Assembly: GCA_945861275.1 (NCBI GenBank)
Contig: CAMATZ010000028.1
Location: 1-64,000 of the forward strand
Source of the DNA: Bordetella parapertussis
GTDB lineage: Bacteria; Pseudomonadota; Gammaproteobacteria; Burkholderiales; SG8-41
Direction: 5' to 3'
DNA: 64,000 nucleotides
A program made the translations under genes and the position numbers. Below are positions 36,163 to 45,867 of this stretch, piece after piece; the first letter of the stretch is position 1, and every line of letters begins with the position of its first letter. Below the pieces are notes generated by a model. That model did not search any database, was not told the origin of the DNA, and saw only the letters and a list, made by a program, of their open reading frames with translations.

Positions 36163-37554
36163 TTATCCGCGCTGTTGCGCGGCTACTGACGCTTGCGCCA
36201 GCAGCCGCAGCAGCGCACGCGCCTTGTCAAAGCTCTCCTGATATTCCGCCTCCACTTCGGAATCGGCAACGATGCCGCCGCCCGCCCAAAACCGCACCGT
36301 GCCGTGCGACAGCGTGAGCGTGCGTATCGCGATGTTGGTATCCATGCCGCCATCAAAACCGATGTAACCGATGGCGCCGCAATACACGCCGCGCCGGTTG
36401 CGTTCGACTTCATCGATGATTTGCATGGCGCGCAATTTCGGCGCCCCGGTGATCGAACCACCAGGGAAACAGCCGCGCAGCAAATCCACCGCATCGCGAC
36501 CCGCGCGCAGGCGGCCGGTCACGGTACTCACCAGGTGATGTACGGTGGCGTAACTTTCCACATCAAACAATCGCGGCACTGTGATCGAACCCAGTTCACA
36601 ATTTTTGGATAAATCGTTGCGCAGCAAATCCACAATCATCACGTTTTCAGCACGATCTTTTTCGCTCACGCGCAAGCCTTCGGCGAGCTCGGCATCGAGC
36701 CGCGCGTGGCCCGCGCGCGGGCGCGTGCCCTTAATCGGTTTGCTTTCCACCGCGCCGCGTTGCACCCGCAAAAAGCGCTCGGGAGAAGACGACAAAATTT
36801 GCGCGTACGGTGTTGAAAGATAAGCCGAGAACGGCGCGGGGTTGATCACGCGCAGCGCCTGGTACGCGAGCCACGGGTCGCCCTGCGCCTGCGCCTCAAA
36901 GCGTTGCGCGAGATTGACCTGATAACAATCGCCGTCGCGTATGTATTGATGGATGCGGCGAAACGCCCGGCCATAGGACTCGCGGGTGTGACTGCTTTTC
37001 ACGTTCGAGGTCACGCGAAACGGCGCGCGCGCTTTTTCCGGCGCGAGCGCGGTAAAGCGCGCTACCAGCGCATTCCATTTGATATCGGTTTCTGCATCGC
37101 GGCCCTGACCTACGAGCCAGCTGCGCTGTTCCAGATGATCGACCACCACCGCCCAATCGTAAATGCCGATGGCCATGTCGGGTATGCGCTCCACCGCTGC
37201 CGCGCGCGACGGCAGCCGCTCAATGCGCCGCGCCAGATCGTAGCCAAAATAACCGATGGCGCCACCGCAAAAAGGCAACTCACCGGCCAGCGCCGGATCG
37301 ATTTCCAAAAGGCGTTTGAGCAAATGAAACGGGTCGTCGCGCGACAGCGTAATGCCGTCGGTGTGCACCTCCGTCATCTGCCCGCGCGTGATCAGCCGGA
37401 TGTAGGGCTGCGCGGCGATGATGTCGTAACGCGACTGGCCAGGATGGTGCCGCCCGCTGTCGAGAAACACCGCCCACGGACTATCCGCGACCGCTTCGAA
37501 CAACGCGGTGCTGTCTTCACGGTACGGCAGCTCGGTGAGTAGCGGTGCGGTCAT
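36163..37554 (-). CDS. pabB: Aminodeoxychorismate synthase component I (PabB)
   Basis: A 463-residue protein of the chorismate-utilising enzyme fold. The PIKGT motif (in ESKPIKGTRPR) contains the lysine that distinguishes PabB from anthranilate synthase TrpE. Other matching segments are SPERFL, ENVMIVDLLRNDLS and GGSITGAPK. It aminates chorismate on the folate pathway, with glutamine-derived ammonia from PabA, which is not nearby. No fused lyase or glutaminase domain is present. Confidence 0.93.
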   Translation of the reverse strand: MTAPLLTELPYREDSTALFEAVADSPWAVFLDSGRHHPGQSRYDIIAAQPYIRLITRGQMTEVHTDGITLSRDDPFHLLKRLLEIDPALAGELPFCGGAIGYFGYDLARRIERLPSRAAAVERIPDMAIGIYDWAVVVDHLEQRSWLVGQGRDAETDIKWNALVARFTALAPEKARAPFRVTSNVKSSHTRESYGRAFRRIHQYIRDGDCYQVNLAQRFEAQAQGDPWLAYQALRVINPAPFSAYLSTPYAQILSSSPERFLRVQRGAVESKPIKGTRPRAGHARLDAELAEGLRVSEKDRAENVMIVDLLRNDLSKNCELGSITVPRLFDVESYATVHHLVSTVTGRLRAGRDAVDLLRGCFPGGSITGAPKLRAMQIIDEVERNRRGVYCGAIGYIGFDGGMDTNIAIRTLTLSHGTVRFWAGGGIVADSEVEAEYQESFDKARALLRLLAQASVAAQQRG

Positions 37555-37560
37555 GTCTGG

Positions 37561-37633
37561 TTGAGAGTTTAGAGTTGAGCGTTTAGAGTGTCCACTGTCG
37601 CGGGTTTACTCTCAAGGCTCAACGCTAAACGCC
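37561..37633. repeat. Inverted repeat TTGAGAGTTTAGAG / CTCTCAAGGCTCAACGCTAAAC
   Basis: Imperfect arms (about 37561-37589 and 37608-37633) built of TTGAG and TTTAGAG words are complementary. It has the same style as the repeats at 2016-2094 and 2950-3024 but a different word. It lies in the divergent gap between pabB and the phosphoesterase gene, together with their promoters. Confidence 0.5.
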
Positions 37634-37688
37634 AAATTCCAATGGCACGTTTCATCAAGCCGTAATTTAACGTTTGTACATTTAACCT

Positions 37689-38684
37689 ATGATGACGAAA
37701 ATAAAAATGTTTAAAAACAAATACATATATCTATTCCTCGCGTGGGCGCTCTGTGTGTCGACCCCGTTGACCACAGGTGCTGCGCAATTCAGCTTTGCGG
37801 CAATGGGCGACACCCCCTACAACCTGCCCGGCGATTTCGACCGCTTCGGACGCCTGATCGAACGCATCAACGCCGCGCGTCCCGCGTTCACCATTCACGT
37901 CGGCGACATCAAACCCGGCAACACCCGTTGCAGCGACGAACATTTTGCAAAAATTTCGGACATGTTTGCAACCTTCAGCGCGCCGCTCATCTACACCCCC
38001 GGTGACAACGAATGGACCGATTGCCATCGCACTGACAACGGCGGTTATGATCCCATTGAGCGGCTGGGCAAACTGCGAGAACTGTTTTTCGCCGATCCGG
38101 CACAAAGCCTGGGGCGCGAAAAAATAACGCTCGAACATCAGGGCGCGGACGCGCGCCACGCCGCCTACATCGAAAACCGCCGCTGGCAACGCGCCGGCGT
38201 GTGGTTCGCGACACTGCACATCGTCGGCAGCAACAACAACCTGCAACGCGATCAGGCGGCAGTCAACGAATACATTGCGCGCAACGCCGCCAATCTGGCG
38301 TGGATGGCGTCTACATTCGCGCTTGCACAAGAACGCAACGCCAAAGCCGTGGTGCTGGCGTTTCAGGCCGATCCCGGCTGGGAACTAGAGGGGCGCGACG
38401 ACCGCCGCGCGGGATTCACCGAAACGCTGGGCGCATTGCGCCGGCACGCGCGCGCTTTCGGCAAACCGATCCTGGTGGTGCATGGCGACAAGCATCTGTT
38501 TATCGTCGACAAACCGCTCTACCAAAGCCGCCAGTTGATCTATAACGTGACGCGGCTGATGGTGTTCGGCGCCACCGATGTGCAAGGCGTGCTGATCAAC
38601 GTGGACACCGACGATGCCGACGTATTCAGCTTCAAAACACTGACGGTGCCGGAAAATATTCCGGCGCCAAAGGCCAAACCTTAA
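37689..38684 (+). CDS. Secreted metallophosphoesterase family protein
   Basis: A 331-residue precursor with a lysine-rich AT-biased N-terminus and a signal peptide (about 1-32, ending TTGAAQ). Metal-site elements follow calcineurin-like order: MGDTPYN (D41), HVGDIKPG, PGDNEWTDC and a late VVHGDKH. The GDNEWTDC segment is characteristic of a secreted metallophosphoesterase subfamily. The substrate is unknown. It is monocistronic and divergent from pabB. Confidence 0.8.
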   Translation: MMTKIKMFKNKYIYLFLAWALCVSTPLTTGAAQFSFAAMGDTPYNLPGDFDRFGRLIERINAARPAFTIHVGDIKPGNTRCSDEHFAKISDMFATFSAPLIYTPGDNEWTDCHRTDNGGYDPIERLGKLRELFFADPAQSLGREKITLEHQGADARHAAYIENRRWQRAGVWFATLHIVGSNNNLQRDQAAVNEYIARNAANLAWMASTFALAQERNAKAVVLAFQADPGWELEGRDDRRAGFTETLGALRRHARAFGKPILVVHGDKHLFIVDKPLYQSRQLIYNVTRLMVFGATDVQGVLINVDTDDADVFSFKTLTVPENIPAPKAKP

Positions 38685-38811
38685 CGAAACCTCAGCGCCC
38701 GGCCGGCAGCGGCGGACGGCGTCGCAATCTTGGCGGCCGCCGCAGAGGACAGCAGCCACTTGTTTTTAATGACTTTTTGCACATAACACCGCCGCCTTTT
38801 CAGGTAGAAGG

Positions 38812-40128
38812 TCAGCGTCCGCGAAAACTGGAATACGAGCGTTCCGGCTTGCCCCGCGACGCCGCAGGACCGCCGGCGGGCTTGCTCCAGCGTGCGCCAG
38901 CACCCGGCGCCGGACGGCCGCCACGGCCTGCGTAACCACCGCCGCCCTTGCCCGGACGTGCGGGCGGTTTGTGTGAACTGCGCTGCGGCACTTTGGGTTC
39001 CATTCCCGCCACCACGTGCGCGGCAATGGCGTGGCCGGTATAACGTTCGATTTGCCGCACTTGCCAGCCATCATCCGGCGCCGCAAACGAAATCGCGACG
39101 CCGTTGGCGCCCGCGCGCCCGGTGCGCCCGATACGATGCACGTAGTCTTCGGCGACTTTGGGCAGATCGTAATTGATCACGTGCGAGATCGTCCGCACAT
39201 CGATGCCACGGGCTGCAACGTCGGTCGCCACCAGCACGCGCACATTGCCGCTGCGCATTTTGGCAAGCGTGCGATTGCGCTGCGATTGATTCATGTCGCC
39301 GTGCAGGGCTGCCGCCGCGTGGCCGTCTTCGTAAAGCTTGCTGGCGAGACGATCCGCGCCGCGCTTGGTGGCGGTGAACACCAGTGCCTGATCCAGCGTC
39401 ACGTCGCGCAAAAAGTGATCAAGCAGCCGTCCTTTGTGGCTGCCGTCATCGACATAATGCAAGCGTTGTTCAATGTTTTCGTGACGCGCTTTTTGCGCCG
39501 TGACTGCGATCAACTTGGGGTTACGCAACAGGCGTTTGCCGAGTAGCGCAATGCCGCCGTCGAGCGTGGCTGAAAACATCAGCGTCTGACGTGTGGCGGG
39601 CGTGGCCGCTGCGATCATCTCCACCGGCTTGATGAAACCCATGTCAAGCATGCGGTCGGCTTCGTCGAGCACCAGAATTTCCAGGCGCGAAAAATCGACC
39701 TTGCCCTGCTCCATAAAATCGATGAGGCGGCCCGGTGTGGCAACCAGGATATCGAGCGGGCTGTCGAGCAGCTTGCGCTGTTTCGGATAGGGCATGCCGC
39801 CCAGCACGGTGCCGGTGCGCACCTGGCGCATACCGCGGCTGTATTTGGAAACGGCGTCGGTGACTTGCAGCGCAAGTTCACGCGTGGGGGTTAGCACCAG
39901 CACGCGCGGTCCGCGCCCATGCTTGGCGGGGGCCATGACCAGCCGTTGCAGCGCGGGCAACACAAACGCGGCGGTTTTACCGGTGCCGGTGGGCGCGGAC
40001 ACCATCAGGTCGTGACCGGCGATGGCATCGGGTATGGCTTGCGCCTGAACTGCGGTAGGTTCGGTGTAACCAGCGGCGGCAACAGCTTGCGCGATGGCGG
40101 GATTAAGGTTCAATGTTTCAAAAGACAT
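38812..40128 (-). CDS. DEAD-box ATP-dependent RNA helicase, RhlE type
   Basis: A 438-residue protein from the ATG at 40126-40128. The Q-motif FETLNLNPAI, Walker A APTGTGKT, DEAD, SAT and HRIGRTGRAG motifs occur in order over residues 1-350. The last 60 residues are rich in R, G, S and P, the usual RNA-binding tail of RhlE-type proteins acting in ribosome assembly or cold response. Between it and typA lie 416 bases with a promoter for typA and no other recognisable gene. Confidence 0.92.
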   Translation of the reverse strand: MSFETLNLNPAIAQAVAAAGYTEPTAVQAQAIPDAIAGHDLMVSAPTGTGKTAAFVLPALQRLVMAPAKHGRGPRVLVLTPTRELALQVTDAVSKYSRGMRQVRTGTVLGGMPYPKQRKLLDSPLDILVATPGRLIDFMEQGKVDFSRLEILVLDEADRMLDMGFIKPVEMIAAATPATRQTLMFSATLDGGIALLGKRLLRNPKLIAVTAQKARHENIEQRLHYVDDGSHKGRLLDHFLRDVTLDQALVFTATKRGADRLASKLYEDGHAAAALHGDMNQSQRNRTLAKMRSGNVRVLVATDVAARGIDVRTISHVINYDLPKVAEDYVHRIGRTGRAGANGVAISFAAPDDGWQVRQIERYTGHAIAAHVVAGMEPKVPQRSSHKPPARPGKGGGGYAGRGGRPAPGAGARWSKPAGGPAASRGKPERSYSSFRGR

Positions 40129-40507
40129 TTTTTTTCTTTCAATAGGTACAGCACACCGCAGACCCATAGGTGCAAGGGGCTGGCGGTCTAATAAGCGCGG
40201 ACAAAAAAGGGAACGGCTGTCGCAAAAATGTTCGACAGGCGCGCACGGTCAGCGCACGGGTATCGTCGCTAACCGTGGCTGTCGCGGCTGCTCGAAAGAG
40301 GAAAGCCGGAACGGTGGGTCAGGGACAGATGCAACTCTGCAATCGCTGCAATTCAGGTTCTGGCGACTGCGAGGTGCGCGGATGATACCCGTAAGCTGTG
40401 CAAATTGCCAATCATTTTTTTGCGGCGCATCATTTTTACGAAAATACAGCTTTCGCCGAAAATTCAATAACATAGCGCACGCGATAAACGCGGTTTTGCG
40501 ACAGCTG

Positions 40508-40516
40508 TGCTACAAT
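40508..40516 (+). promoter_or_regulatory. Extended -10 promoter for typA (TG-C-TACAAT)
   Basis: TGCTACAAT matches the extended -10 consensus, and no good -35 lies at the usual spacing. Transcription would start near 40523, leaving a very short leader before the first ATG at 40529. The rest of the 416-base gap after the helicase gene shows only a weak CTGTCG/CGACAG hairpin near 40217-40238. Confidence 0.4.
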
Positions 40517-40528
40517 CGCGCCCTTTTT

Positions 40529-40573
40529 ATGAGCCGGAATAGTTATGCCTCCGCTCGCTCAACACACAGATAA
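40529..40573 (+). other. Possible 14-codon leader frame overlapping the typA start
   Basis: An ATG at 40529 opens a 14-codon frame, ending TAA at 40571-40573, one base before the internal ATG at 40575 of the typA frame. It begins within about 6 bases of the predicted transcription start. It could influence choice between the two typA start codons or be fortuitous. Confidence 0.25.
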
Positions 40574-42461
40574 CATGAACACCCTTTCCCCCACTTTGAC
40601 TACCGACGACCCGCTCCGCCCCCCGCTGCGCGCGCCGGGTTCAGGCCGTCCCATACGCAACATCGCCATCATCGCTCACGTCGATCACGGCAAGACCACG
40701 CTGGTGGATAAGCTGCTGCGCCAATCGGGCACTTTCGCTGCGCACCAGCACATCGAAGAGCGCGTGATGGACAGCAACGACATTGAAAAAGAGCGCGGCA
40801 TCACCATCCTCGCCAAGAACTGCGCGGTTACCTGGAAGGGTACGCATATCAATATCGTCGATACCCCCGGCCACGCCGATTTCGGCGGCGAAGTCGAGCG
40901 CGTGCTGTCGATGGTCGATAGCGTGCTGCTGCTGGTGGATGCCGTGGAAGGTCCGATGCCGCAAACACGCTTTGTCACGCGCAAAGCGCTGGCGCTGGGT
41001 TTGAAACCCATAGTGGTCGTCAACAAAATTGATCGTCACGGCGCACGGCCGGATTGGGTGGTGAATCACACCTTTGATCTGTTCGACAAACTCGGTGCGA
41101 CCGAAGAACAACTCGATTTTCCGGTGATCTACGCCTCGGCGTTAAACGGTTATGCCAGCCTGGACAGCAGCGCACGCGAGGGCAATCTGGATCCCTTGTT
41201 TGAAGCCATACTTCAGTATGTGCCGGTGCGTGCCGACGATCCCGATGGCCCGCTGCAATTGCAGATCTGTTCGCTGGATTATTCCAGCTACGTAGGCCGC
41301 ATCGGCATCGGCCGTATCACGCGCGGACGCATTCGCCCCGGCCAGCAGGTGATGGTGATGCGCGGCCCGCAAGACACTGCACCCAAACTCTCTAAAGTAG
41401 GCCAGGTGCTTGTTTTTAAAGGGCTTGATCGCACGGTAACGGATGAGGCTCAAGCCGGCGATATCGTACTCGTCAACGGCATTGAAGATGTCGGCATCGG
41501 CGTCACGCTCACCGACCCGGAGACGCCCGAAGCGCTACCGCTGTTGAAAGTGGACGAACCGACGCTGACCATGAACTTTCAGGTCAACACCTCGCCACTG
41601 GCGGGACGCGAAGGCAAATTCGTCACCAGCCGCCAGATACGTGAGCGGCTGCAACGCGAGCTGATGAGCAACGTTGCGCTCAAGATGGTGGAAACGTCGG
41701 ACGCCGATGTGTTTGAAGTGTCGGGCCGCGGCGAACTGCATCTGACGATACTGCTGGAAAACATGCGGCGCGAAGGTTACGAACTCGCGGTATCGCGTCC
41801 GCGTGTGGTGATCCGGGAAGTCAACGGTGAAAAACAGGAACCTTACGAATTGCTCACCGTCGATTGCGAAGACGCCAATCAGGGCGCGGTGATGGAAGCG
41901 CTGGGCGGGCGCCGCGGCGATTTACAGGACATGCAATCCGACAGCAAAGGCCGCGTGCGTCTCGACTATCGCATCCCCGCACGCGGTCTGATCGGTTTTC
42001 AATCGGATTTTCTGACGCTGACGCGCGGCACCGGCCTGATGAGCCACGTATTCGACGACTACGGCCCGATCAAACCCGACATGGAAGAACGCCGCAACGG
42101 CGTGCTGATCTCGGCCGAACACGGCACCGCGGTCGCCTACGCCCTGTGGAAACTGCAGGAGCGCGGCAAAATGTTCGTCAGCCCCGGCGACCCGCTGTAT
42201 GAAGGCATCGTCATCGGCATCCACAGCCGCGACAACGATCTGGTGGTGAACCCGATCAAGGGCAAGCAGCTCACCAACGTGCGCGCTTCCGGCACCGATG
42301 AAGCGGTACGTCTGGTGCCGCCACTGCAAGTCACGCTGGAATCGGCGATTGAATTCATCGCCGATGATGAACTGGTGGAAATTACGCCCAAGTCGATTCG
42401 TATTCGCAAGCGTTTTTTGCTGGAACATGACCGCAAGCGCGCTGCGCGCGCGGCAGCGTAA
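40545..42461 (+). CDS. typA: Translational GTPase TypA/BipA
   Basis: A 638-residue protein, about 30 residues longer than the E. coli protein at the N-terminus, so the second ATG (40575) may be the true start. GTPase motifs are [24 protein letters not shown] and NKID, followed by the elongation-factor-like domains and the C-terminal TypA domain. TypA binds the ribosome and helps its assembly and growth under stress. It precedes the haemoglobin gene by 13 bases. Confidence 0.95.
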   Translation: MPPLAQHTDNMNTLSPTLTTDDPLRPPLRAPGSGRPIRNIAIIAHVDHGKTTLVDKLLRQSGTFAAHQHIEERVMDSNDIEKERGITILAKNCAVTWKGTHINIVDTPGHADFGGEVERVLSMVDSVLLLVDAVEGPMPQTRFVTRKALALGLKPIVVVNKIDRHGARPDWVVNHTFDLFDKLGATEEQLDFPVIYASALNGYASLDSSAREGNLDPLFEAILQYVPVRADDPDGPLQLQICSLDYSSYVGRIGIGRITRGRIRPGQQVMVMRGPQDTAPKLSKVGQVLVFKGLDRTVTDEAQAGDIVLVNGIEDVGIGVTLTDPETPEALPLLKVDEPTLTMNFQVNTSPLAGREGKFVTSRQIRERLQRELMSNVALKMVETSDADVFEVSGRGELHLTILLENMRREGYELAVSRPRVVIREVNGEKQEPYELLTVDCEDANQGAVMEALGGRRGDLQDMQSDSKGRVRLDYRIPARGLIGFQSDFLTLTRGTGLMSHVFDDYGPIKPDMEERRNGVLISAEHGTAVAYALWKLQERGKMFVSPGDPLYEGIVIGIHSRDNDLVVNPIKGKQLTNVRASGTDEAVRLVPPLQVTLESAIEFIADDELVEITPKSIRIRKRFLLEHDRKRAARAAA

Positions 42462-42474
42462 AAAAATCTCAAAT

Positions 42475-42876
42475 GTGAGCCCAAGCACCCATCCCGGCCC
42501 GGACCTCACGCCCTACCAAATGATCGGCGGCGACAGCAAAGTGCGCGCCCTGATCGACGGCTTCTACGACCTGATGGACACGGCGCCGGAGTATTACGTC
42601 ATCCGCAAATTGCACCCCGCCGATTTAAGCGGTTCACGCGACAAGCTGTATCGCTTCCTGTCCGGCTGGCTCGGCGGGCCGCAGCTGTACACCGATAAAT
42701 ACGGCCACCCCATGCTGCGCGCGCGGCATCTGCCGTTCGCCATCGGCGTTGCCGAACGCGATGCCTGGATGGCATGCATGTGTCAGGCCATGAACAGCGT
42801 GATTGAAGATGAAACAATGCGCGCGTGGCTGACGCAGCAGCTTTTCAAGACGGCGGATTGGATGCGTAACCGTTAG
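42475..42876 (+). CDS. Group II truncated haemoglobin
   Basis: A 133-residue protein with a GTG start at 42475; upstream in-frame codons overlap typA and are not globin-like. It has FYDLMD (Tyr31, the B10 position), RKLHP, and the proximal histidine in LRARHLPFAI (His85) followed by RDAWM (Trp98, the group II G8 tryptophan). It binds haem and probably oxygen or NO. It lies 13 bases after typA and may be cotranscribed. Confidence 0.9.
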   Translation: MSPSTHPGPDLTPYQMIGGDSKVRALIDGFYDLMDTAPEYYVIRKLHPADLSGSRDKLYRFLSGWLGGPQLYTDKYGHPMLRARHLPFAIGVAERDAWMACMCQAMNSVIEDETMRAWLTQQLFKTADWMRNR

Positions 42877-42890
42877 CGACGCGAACGGCT

Positions 42891-44105
42891 TTACCCGGAT
42901 AACGTGTCGTAGTGGCTCGTATTCCCGATCACCTCATCGGCATACAGCCTGGCGATCTCTTCCGTGGAATAACCCAAAAGGCCGCCCAGCACCTCCTCGT
43001 TGTGCTCGCCCACTTTGGGTGTCGAGCCGATAACAGCCGGTGTGCGGCTGAAGTGCCAATAGTCACCGGACACGGCTATCGTCCCGGCCAGGAAATCGGG
43101 CACCTCCACCATCGTCCGCCGCTCCCATGGATGGGGATCCTGGGCCGCCTGCGCTATGGTATTCACTGGCGCCGCGACCACGTCATGCTGCGTGAAGTGG
43201 GCGATGGCGTCCTTCATCGTCATGGTGGCCAGCAACTCACGCATCGCATCGTTCACGACCGTCACATGCTTACTGCGCTCGCGGCGGGTATTAAAGCGCG
43301 GGTCATCCCGCCATTCGGGCTTGCCCATGGCAGCGCAAACGCGAGGCCACATGTGCTGGTCTCCCGCAGAGATCAGGACCCACCCGTCATTGCAGGGGTA
43401 CATGCCGCTGGGCGCTGCATCAGCTCTGCCCCGCTTGGGCTCGGTTCCGGCGCCGTGGTAGGCGGTGATGGGAATCTCGGTCAGGCTGTAACCGGAATCC
43501 GCGAGGCAAACATCGATGCACTGCCCCACCCCGGAAATGTTGCGCTCGCAGAGAGCTGCCAGCGTACCAATGGCGGAGTGCAGCGCAGTGGTGCGGTCGA
43601 TAATGGGAACCCCGGCACGTATAGGCGGCATGCCCTCTTCGCCGGTGACCATGGCGATACCGGACATGGTCTGGCCGATGGGGTCGTAACCGATCTGATC
43701 GCGATAGGGGCCGAATTGCCCGTAGGCGGAGATATTGACCATGACGATGCGGGGGTTGAGCGCCTTTAACACCTCATACCCAAAGCCCATCTCGGCTATG
43801 GTCCCAGGGCGGAAGTTTTGCACCACTACGTCGGAAACCTTGATCAGCTTACGCAGAGCTGCCTTTCCTTCCTCCTTGCGCAAGTCCATGCTCACGCTTT
43901 TTTTGCCGCTGTTGTACTGCACCCAGTAAGCGCTCTGTTTGCGCACCCAGGGCCCGTGGTAGCGGGTTTCCTCGCCACCCAGACGCTCGATCTTGATGAC
44001 TTCCGCGCCCAGACGGGCGAGCACCTGGGCGCAGCGGGGTCCTGCCTGATGGCGGCCCAGATCGATCACGCGGGTGCCGCTCAAAGGTCCTGTGACATCT
44101 GTCAT
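42891..44105 (-). CDS. CaiB/BaiF family (class III) CoA-transferase
   Basis: A 404-residue protein with an ATG start and AAGGAG in front. Family features include VIDLGRHQAGPRCAQVLARL, DLRKEEGKAAL, VVVQNFRPG and the D141 in GYDPIGQTMSG, the position of the catalytic aspartate. It moves CoA between carboxylic acids. It is divergent from a fumarylacetoacetate-hydrolase-family gene, so both may serve one catabolic pathway. The CoA donor and acceptor are unknown. Confidence 0.9.
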   Translation of the reverse strand: MTDVTGPLSGTRVIDLGRHQAGPRCAQVLARLGAEVIKIERLGGEETRYHGPWVRKQSAYWVQYNSGKKSVSMDLRKEEGKAALRKLIKVSDVVVQNFRPGTIAEMGFGYEVLKALNPRIVMVNISAYGQFGPYRDQIGYDPIGQTMSGIAMVTGEEGMPPIRAGVPIIDRTTALHSAIGTLAALCERNISGVGQCIDVCLADSGYSLTEIPITAYHGAGTEPKRGRADAAPSGMYPCNDGWVLISAGDQHMWPRVCAAMGKPEWRDDPRFNTRRERSKHVTVVNDAMRELLATMTMKDAIAHFTQHDVVAAPVNTIAQAAQDPHPWERRTMVEVPDFLAGTIAVSGDYWHFSRTPAVIGSTPKVGEHNEEVLGGLLGYSTEEIARLYADEVIGNTSHYDTLSG

Positions 44106-44307
44106 GGCATCACTCCTTAGCTATGATTCAACAGGCTCCGATGTTATTCCAATAATCCTGCCCCGTGAACCGTTGCGCAACGCGCTGAGTTGCGCCCTGT
44201 CGGCGCCCGTGTCCGACGCAGGCGCTTTCGCACATTCCGGCCGCACGTTATGATCCACCACTTCGCGCCCATACCGTGTGGTGCGCGGCCCTCATCACGA
44301 AACCCAC

Positions 44308-45195
44308 ATGAAAATATGCCACTACAATGCAAACCAGGCCGGCATCATAGAAGGTGATCAGGTTTATCCGCTCGGCGACGCGCTCAGGAAAGCCGCCATC
44401 CTGCGCGAGCACTACACCATGCTCGAAGTTATCGAAGCGCTGATCGACAATCCTGTTGCAATGCAGATCGCCCGTGATGCGCGCGGCGCCGGTGCGCCTG
44501 TGCCGCTGGCCGGCGTGAAGTTGCTGGCGCCGATCACCAATCCGCCTTCGATCTGGGCCGCGGCCGCCAACTACCGTGCCCACCAGATCGAGATGAGCGT
44601 GCGCACCGGCACTTCGTACGAGCGCAAGCAGCTTTCCAAGGACGACCTGATGGCGGAGTTCTTCTTAAAGCCCAGTTCCTCGCTGATCGGCCCGGGCGGC
44701 ACCGTGATCCTGCCAAAAATCGCCAAACACATCGACCATGAGTGCGAACTGTGTGCGGTCATCGGCCGGCCCGCGCGTGCGGTGAGCGAAGCGCAGGCGC
44801 TTGATCACGTGTTCGGCTATACCACGCTGTGGGATTTCAGCATCCGCGATCCCTGGGGCAAGCAGCAAAACACCCGCAACATCCGCAAGGGCTTTGACAG
44901 CTTCACCGGCCTCGGACCGTGGATCGTGACGCGTGACGAAATCGCCGATCCGCAAGACCTCCACATCACCGTGGACCAGAACGGCGCGCGCGTCATGACC
45001 GCCCACACCGCTGACATGATCTGCACGCTGCGCGAGCACATCCGCTTTCTCTCGGACAAGATCACGCTGCGCAGCGGCGACCTCATTACCACTGGGACGC
45101 CTGCGGGTGTTTCGCGATTGGCGGACGGAGACCGGCTAAAAGGCGGTATCGGCGGCATCGGTGAGATGGAATTTACGGTGCGCGCGCAGGCCTGA
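44308..45195 (+). CDS. Fumarylacetoacetate hydrolase family protein
   Basis: A 295-residue protein from the ATG at 44308. Metal-site elements are DHECELCAVIG, FGYTTLWDFSIRD and GDLITTGTPAGV. It is a C-C bond hydrolase or decarboxylase of the FAH superfamily, acting on acylpyruvate-type compounds. The 200-base gap to the divergent CoA-transferase has no gene. The ribosome-binding site is weak. Confidence 0.9.
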   Translation: MKICHYNANQAGIIEGDQVYPLGDALRKAAILREHYTMLEVIEALIDNPVAMQIARDARGAGAPVPLAGVKLLAPITNPPSIWAAAANYRAHQIEMSVRTGTSYERKQLSKDDLMAEFFLKPSSSLIGPGGTVILPKIAKHIDHECELCAVIGRPARAVSEAQALDHVFGYTTLWDFSIRDPWGKQQNTRNIRKGFDSFTGLGPWIVTRDEIADPQDLHITVDQNGARVMTAHTADMICTLREHIRFLSDKITLRSGDLITTGTPAGVSRLADGDRLKGGIGGIGEMEFTVRAQA

Positions 45196-45229
45196 GCCTG
45201 CGGGCTCATCTGCGCCAGCGCACTCGAAA

Positions 45230-45736
45230 CTAGCGCTTCTTCCCCAGCATGGTCCCGCGGCAGCGCCGTGCACCACAGCAACACGCATGCTCGCGCTTTA
45301 ACTTCCCGGTCTGGCGCCCTTCAACGATCAGTTCATAGTCGTAGCCGAGTTCTTCGCCCGCGCGTATCGCGCGCCGGGTTTCTATAAACACGCGGCCTTC
45401 GTCTTCAACCGCCTCGCAATTGGGTGCGCACGAATGATTGATCCAGCGCGCGGAGCTTCCCCATTGGGTGGCATCGATCACCACGTCATCGTTTGCAGCG
45501 AACAGCATGGTGTGCGCGCTGCCCTCGTGCAAATCGCCATAGCGCCGGTCGGCCTCTTTGTGCGACATGCGCTCACCCAGATATTCGATCAGTCTGGTGC
45601 CCTTGGCGATGGCGGCCAGCGCGAACACGCCACGCCCATGTATGCCGGATTTACGCACCGCAAACCGCCGGCCTGCGGCATTTATGGTTGCTTTGCTGCG
45701 AGGTTCAATGCCGCGGGACAATCTATTTTTTTTCAT
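45230..45736 (-). CDS. SET-domain protein
   Basis: A 168-residue protein. The SET domain includes SGIHGRGVFA, the NHSC-type RWINHSCAPNCEA and GEELGYDYE, and ends in a cysteine-rich post-SET segment (HACCCGARRCRGTML). These are S-adenosylmethionine-dependent lysine methyltransferases, well known in eukaryotes and scattered in bacteria. The basic N-terminus may bind nucleic acid. The substrate is unknown. Confidence 0.88.
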   Translation of the reverse strand: MKKNRLSRGIEPRSKATINAAGRRFAVRKSGIHGRGVFALAAIAKGTRLIEYLGERMSHKEADRRYGDLHEGSAHTMLFAANDDVVIDATQWGSSARWINHSCAPNCEAVEDEGRVFIETRRAIRAGEELGYDYELIVEGRQTGKLKREHACCCGARRCRGTMLGKKR

Positions 45737-45750
45737 TTAAGAGCAATAAG

Positions 45751-45867
45751 TTATCCACGCCAGCGGCACGCCAGCATGGTGATATCGTCGGAGGGTTTCG
45801 CGGCGCCGGCAAACCCCTGCACTCCGTCTAATACCGCGGCGATGAGCGCGCGCGGCGCCGCGCTCAT
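45751..45867 (-). pseudogene. C-terminal remnant of a SpoIIE/PP2C-type phosphatase
   Basis: A 38-codon frame starts with an ATG that overlaps the stop of the receiver gene (ATGA) and ends at a TAA. It reads APRALIAAVLDGVQGFAG, then PSDDITMLACRWRG before the stop. The SDDITMLA segment is the C-terminal metal-site and beta-strand ending of RsbU/SpoIIE phosphatases. All of the upstream catalytic domain is absent. It is probably the leftover of a deletion that removed most of a phosphatase gene downstream of the receiver. Confidence 0.7.
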
